Positions 63,401-64,000 of a DNA stretch of 64,000 bases are shown here, piece after piece (position 1 is the first letter of the stretch; every line of letters begins with the position of its first letter). The notes under the pieces were generated by a model, which worked only from the letters and a program-made list of their open reading frames with translations, had not been told where the DNA came from and searched no databases. Source of the DNA: Sipunculus nudus (Eukaryota > Annelida > Sipuncula > Golfingiida > Sipunculidae). The DNA lies in NCBI GenBank assembly GCA_026874595.1, contig CM049310.1:22606058-22670057 (forward strand), written 5' to 3'. Both the position numbers and the translations under genes were made by a program.

Positions 63401-63882
63401 GCAATGGGCGACCCAGTGTTTTGGGTGAGCTCCCTACAAGGTCATCAGCTCTGTGAAATAAAAAATAGATTAGACAGACATGCACAAGTACACCTATGTT
63501 TAAATAAACCTAAAACACAGTTTTATTTTCTAATCATAGGAAACTAAAAAAAAATTTCTTGGCATGACATCTAAACAAACATATTTTCACAAATCTAAAA
63601 TCATATTTAATTTTCAGACCGAACCAAACCTAAAGTTTATTTGGGCAGATTTTAAAATGATCAAAATTAGAAAGTCCATTACCATTACAACTCTTCATCA
63701 TAGTATGATATATAATTTTATTCATATTTGCATCTACAGAACAAGAGTTCATATAAATTTTCTTCAAGTATGTGTTCACTAAATGTGACATTCATATTGT
63801 GTCATTTTTAAACATTTTCTGTGTAAGCAACTTACTCGAAGTTCTTTTTATGTATAAACTTAATAAAAGTATTCTTTAGATT
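42298..63882 (-). CDS. Unrecognised Lys/Glu/Ser-rich protein, 3' part of gene
   Basis: Sixteen exons join in phase without a stop, plus one candidate at the 5' side. In coding order: 63882-63836 (candidate), 63450-63319, 62911-61753, 61478-61293, 59018-58926, 58525-58479, 57563-57505, 56826-56800, 54659-54627, 53999-53946, 52818-52744, 50090-50052, 47484-47357, 44039-43948, 43611-43525, 42855-42785, 42446-42298. They total about 825 codons; the N-terminus lies right of the window. The first half is disordered and charged, with GGGGKGLERRGSE and RPERPTSAPRTRP. It is followed by a Pro/Ala-rich part, a helical AEAERRLKARQMF segment, a Lys/Glu linker spread over five small exons, a more ordered block around FYDLCVEAYSNYSR and LLDKGIPISLSTLKRALLPP, a short helix KKVEKAKTAVKKLLQRKEEE, and a basic end SKGSRSKRVQSACL. 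I recognise no family, signal peptide or membrane segment. A cytoskeletal or scaffold role is only a guess from composition. Confidence 0.88.
42785..42855 (-). CDS. Unrecognised gene, exon
   Basis: LLSEPSVWLADEHKKVEKAK then TAV. Acceptor TTTTACAG, donor GTAAGT. Confidence 0.9.
43525..43611 (-). CDS. Unrecognised gene, exon
   Basis: ALLPPAEYNFYGPLKAQSIV then PKLPSYSA. Acceptor GTTACAG, donor GTAAGT. Confidence 0.9.
43948..44039 (-). CDS. Unrecognised gene, exon
   Basis: EMETEGVQECKEIQQKLLDK then GIPISLSTLK and a split Arg. Acceptor TTTGTAG, donor GTCAAC. Confidence 0.9.
44071..47064 (-). mobile_element. 2.6-kb hairpin-headed element, copy 3 (inverted, with MITE inserted)
   Basis: Full-length inverted relative of 20388-23010. 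On the minus strand it runs from TAGCTCAGCTGACT (47064) and (GTCC)n through both internal units to GCGCCGTGACCCATAGGTCC and CTTGTTT (44071). The PIF/Harbinger-type MITE 44760-45097 interrupts its 3' half; without it the length is about 2.65 kb. Lies in an intron of the minus-strand gene, in the same direction as that gene. Confidence 0.85.
44760..45097 (+). mobile_element. PIF/Harbinger-type MITE, complete copy (338 bp)
   Basis: TIRs GGCCAAAAAAAAATTTAAGG+TATGGTTCTCAGGCA and TGCCTGAGAACCATACCTTT...TTTTGGCC. It is flanked by TAA (44757-44759) and AAA (45098-45100), compatible with a once-identical 3-bp TAA duplication. The empty site is seen in copy 1 of the host element near 22325-22340. No ORF for a transposase. 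Confidence 0.85.
47357..47484 (-). CDS. Unrecognised gene, exon
   Basis: AYSNYSRAPQENDAGAAARR then RAEQMKRRDTDVIEIWTRQE and DF. Acceptor TATTCAG, donor GTGAGT. Confidence 0.9.
48000..49660 (+). mobile_element. Hairpin-headed GTCT element with three tandem ~325-bp units
   Basis: Head GCTTGCCGGAATC, AAA, GATTTCGGCAAGC (a stem-loop), then TGTTGGTCAGTTGCGTATGTC and (GTCT/GTTT)n. Three units start at about 48640, 48970 and 49296 with GGATATGGCTGCTAGGGGGC-like sequence. They share CATATCTCTAAAACCCAAAG, GTCAGTTGTCCTCAAAT, GCCTGCTTGCTGGTT and ATTCTACAGGCCACAGTTTT. The 3' end is CTGGCAAGCGCTCGACCTCT+GGTCGTCTAATTTG. Different from the 2.6-kb family but similarly organised. No transposase. Confidence 0.75.
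50052..50090 (-). CDS. Unrecognised gene, 39-nt microexon
   Basis: LSDMDGFYDLCV. Acceptor ATCCTCAG, donor GTGAGA. Phase 1 at both ends; starts the ordered block. Confidence 0.75.
52744..52818 (-). CDS. Unrecognised gene, 75-nt exon
   Basis: TKDTKETKDKEDTAKKTKDG then PETE: a KD/KE-rich low-complexity linker. Acceptor TTCATCAG, donor GTATCA. Phase 1 at both ends. Confidence 0.75.
53719..53906. repeat. Minisatellite, 31-33-bp unit, about six copies
   Basis: GGCTACCACTGTGCACTCTA+ACATCAT repeated, with some units reading CTCTCTAACATCAT and TACCCTGTGCAC. Intronic, next to the 54-nt exon. Confidence 0.9.
53946..53999 (-). CDS. Unrecognised gene, 54-nt exon
   Basis: WVEPKVAEPSEEPAKKE. Acceptor CCCACAAG is weak; donor GTAAGA is good. 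Phase 1 at both ends. Confidence 0.7.
54627..54659 (-). CDS. Unrecognised gene, 33-nt microexon
   Basis: SLKPIKPQKD between split codons. Acceptor TTTTCTAG, donor GTATAA. Phase 1 at both ends. Confidence 0.72.
54660..56799. other. Intron of the unrecognised gene
   Basis: Apart from the SINE-like sequence at 56043-56275 I see no gene; the 101-codon plus frame at 54957-55262 has no recognisable family. Confidence 0.5.
56043..56275 (-). mobile_element. tRNA-derived SINE
   Basis: On the minus strand, GTCTGGACTGTCTAGTGGTA+ACAAGTTCAGC resembles the 5' half of tRNA-Glu (GTCTAGCGGTTAGGATTC). It is followed about 30 bases later by CCAGGGTTTGGCTAT, a degenerate B box (GGTTCGANTCC) (plus 56202-56215). 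The A box is at plus 56242-56254. The tail past the tRNA-like head is unrelated and ends in T/A-rich sequence. Not an intact tRNA: the acceptor stem does not pair. Confidence 0.5.
56800..56826 (-). CDS. Unrecognised gene, 27-nt microexon
   Basis: SVEEQDLE between split codons. Acceptor GATTCAG, donor GTAACC (weak). Phase 1 at both ends. Confidence 0.7.
57505..57563 (-). CDS. Unrecognised gene, exon
   Basis: NNRQLKEGPQCKPQESRNQ. Acceptor CATAACAG, donor GTGAGT; ends in phase 1. Confidence 0.8.
57627..57946 (+). mobile_element. PIF/Harbinger-type MITE, complete copy (320 bp)
   Basis: GGCCAAAAAAAATAAAAGG and TATGGTTCTCAGGCA at the left; TGCCTGAGAACCATACCTTT...TTTTTGGTC at the right. Perfect TAA duplication at 57624-57626 and 57947-57949. 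A poly-C run (57680-57695) lies inside. Sits 63 bases upstream, in gene direction, of the exon 57563-57505. Confidence 0.9.
58479..58525 (-). CDS. Unrecognised gene, exon
   Basis: LNKLNKNGFGGIKKN then a split Arg codon. Acceptor TTTTGCAG, donor GTAGGT. Confidence 0.85.
58926..59018 (-). CDS. Unrecognised gene, exon
   Basis: KRRVVSAPASRMLERAEAER then RLKARQMFSQN; helical, basic. Acceptor CATCAG, donor GTATGT, phase 0 at both ends. Confidence 0.9.
59700..60825. repeat. Satellite, seven ~157-bp units
   Basis: Units start (TGAGCTTGACAATCTG) at about 59708, 59868, 60025, 60183, 60338, 60496, 60652 and 60810, spaced 154-160. Each contains CAGGCCCTTGATATTACCAT, AACATGTTTAAATAGCCCC and CAGTGTGTGACTTTCACTGA. 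Each unit includes pieces of the simpler 30-bp repeat at 60825-61320, so it looks like a higher-order derivative. Confidence 0.92.
60825..61320. repeat. 30-bp tandem repeat running into a coding exon
   Basis: TGTGTGACTTACTCTGAGCT+TGACACTAGG repeated about 15 times, degenerate to the left and near-perfect at 61145-61260. The last unit (61293-61316) is the 3' end of the exon 61293-61478. On the minus strand each good unit reads GTCAAGCTCAGA|GTAAGT, a splice-donor-like sequence. Confidence 0.92.
61293..61478 (-). CDS. Unrecognised gene, exon whose 3' end is a satellite unit
   Basis: GSSSSSVDTVKSTKQAQPPA to HSLDEISHTPSVKLR; Pro/Ala/Glu-rich. Acceptor TTTCTAG, donor AGG|GTAAAT, phase 0. The last 20 or so bases belong to the tandem repeat that fills the following intron. 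Confidence 0.88.
61753..62911 (-). CDS. Unrecognised gene, large 1.16-kb exon
   Basis: Opens LIQAADEHLEVSHKPGFSYV after TTTACAG and ends LTKTKN at donor GTAGGT. 386 codons, Ser/Lys/Asp-rich and low complexity. Sub-motifs include ARSRQVITRHRPKSSRHDLR, GGGGKGLERRGSE, SISDDENGGEGNRSQESDRS and PTSAPRTRPP. No globular domain is evident. Confidence 0.93.
63319..63450 (-). CDS. Unrecognised gene, exon
   Basis: ADDLVGSSPKTLGRPLLRRP to TAEIHESVELDTP. Acceptor TTTCACAG, donor GTAATT. Confidence 0.85.
63836..63882 (-). CDS. Unrecognised gene, candidate exon
   Basis: NTFIKFIHKKNF then a split codon; strong donor GTAAGT in the right phase for the next exon (GA + A = Glu). The acceptor is uncertain: CTCAAAAG before 63882 or TTTATTAAG nearer the donor. 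Confidence 0.45.
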
Positions 63883-64000
63883 CTTTTGAGCAGCAAGTCA
63901 ATGACAAATTCCTTATCTCATTTTAAGGAAATATATATTGTTCATATTTTGAACACAAATACATGAAAAAAATGAAGTTGTGTAAGAGGTAAAACTCCAG

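Overview
The window looks like a eukaryotic, probably molluscan and most likely bivalve, nuclear scaffold. It is AT-rich, its genes are split by GT-AG introns, and it carries abundant non-autonomous repeats. These include GTCC microsatellites behind a short hairpin, Helitron-like elements with tandem cores around GGCGCCACC, long poly-C tracts and AGGTCA-rich satellites. The mollusc assignment is an inference from the repeat types and from protein similarity to animal genes; no species marker is visible.

Three protein genes are supported. (1) The last two coding exons of translation elongation factor eEF1A lie on the + strand at 1-702. (2) A near-complete gene for the alpha subunit of the mitochondrial processing peptidase (PMPCA) lies on the + strand at 16990-30416. 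It has eleven readable coding exons, 508 codons and a stop; its first exon is not resolved. (3) The 3' part of a large gene I do not recognise lies on the - strand from about 63882 down to 42298. It has sixteen well-supported coding exons plus one candidate, about 825 codons in all. Every splice phase agrees across both multi-exon genes. Genes 2 and 3 converge on an intergenic stretch of about 12 kb at 30417-42297.

The rest is repeats or unassigned sequence. At 1.06-1.96 kb there is a diverged tandem repeat behind eEF1A. Two Helitron-like elements at 5.2-8.9 kb face each other with their 3' hairpins inward. An 11-bp-TSD inverted-repeat element at 10.74-11.69 kb contains a second, nested one. 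PMPCA intron 4 holds an older repeat family of about 0.3 kb, interrupted by a 2.6-kb hairpin-headed element. Further copies of that element lie at 31.9 kb (truncated) and 44-47 kb (inverted). Three copies of a PIF/Harbinger-type MITE lie at 26.7, 44.8 and 57.6 kb. The intergenic region at 33.2-37.1 kb is an AGGTCA-rich satellite. The introns of gene 3 hold a second GTCT-headed tandem element, minisatellites, a tRNA-derived SINE, and a 1.6-kb satellite whose unit continues into the 3' end of a coding exon and repeats a splice-donor-like sequence.

eEF1A acts in cytosolic translation and PMPCA in mitochondrial protein import. Nothing in the sequence links them functionally; this is ordinary chromosomal neighbourhood and not an operon. 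I saw no rRNA, intact tRNA, CRISPR array, or transposase or reverse-transcriptase gene.
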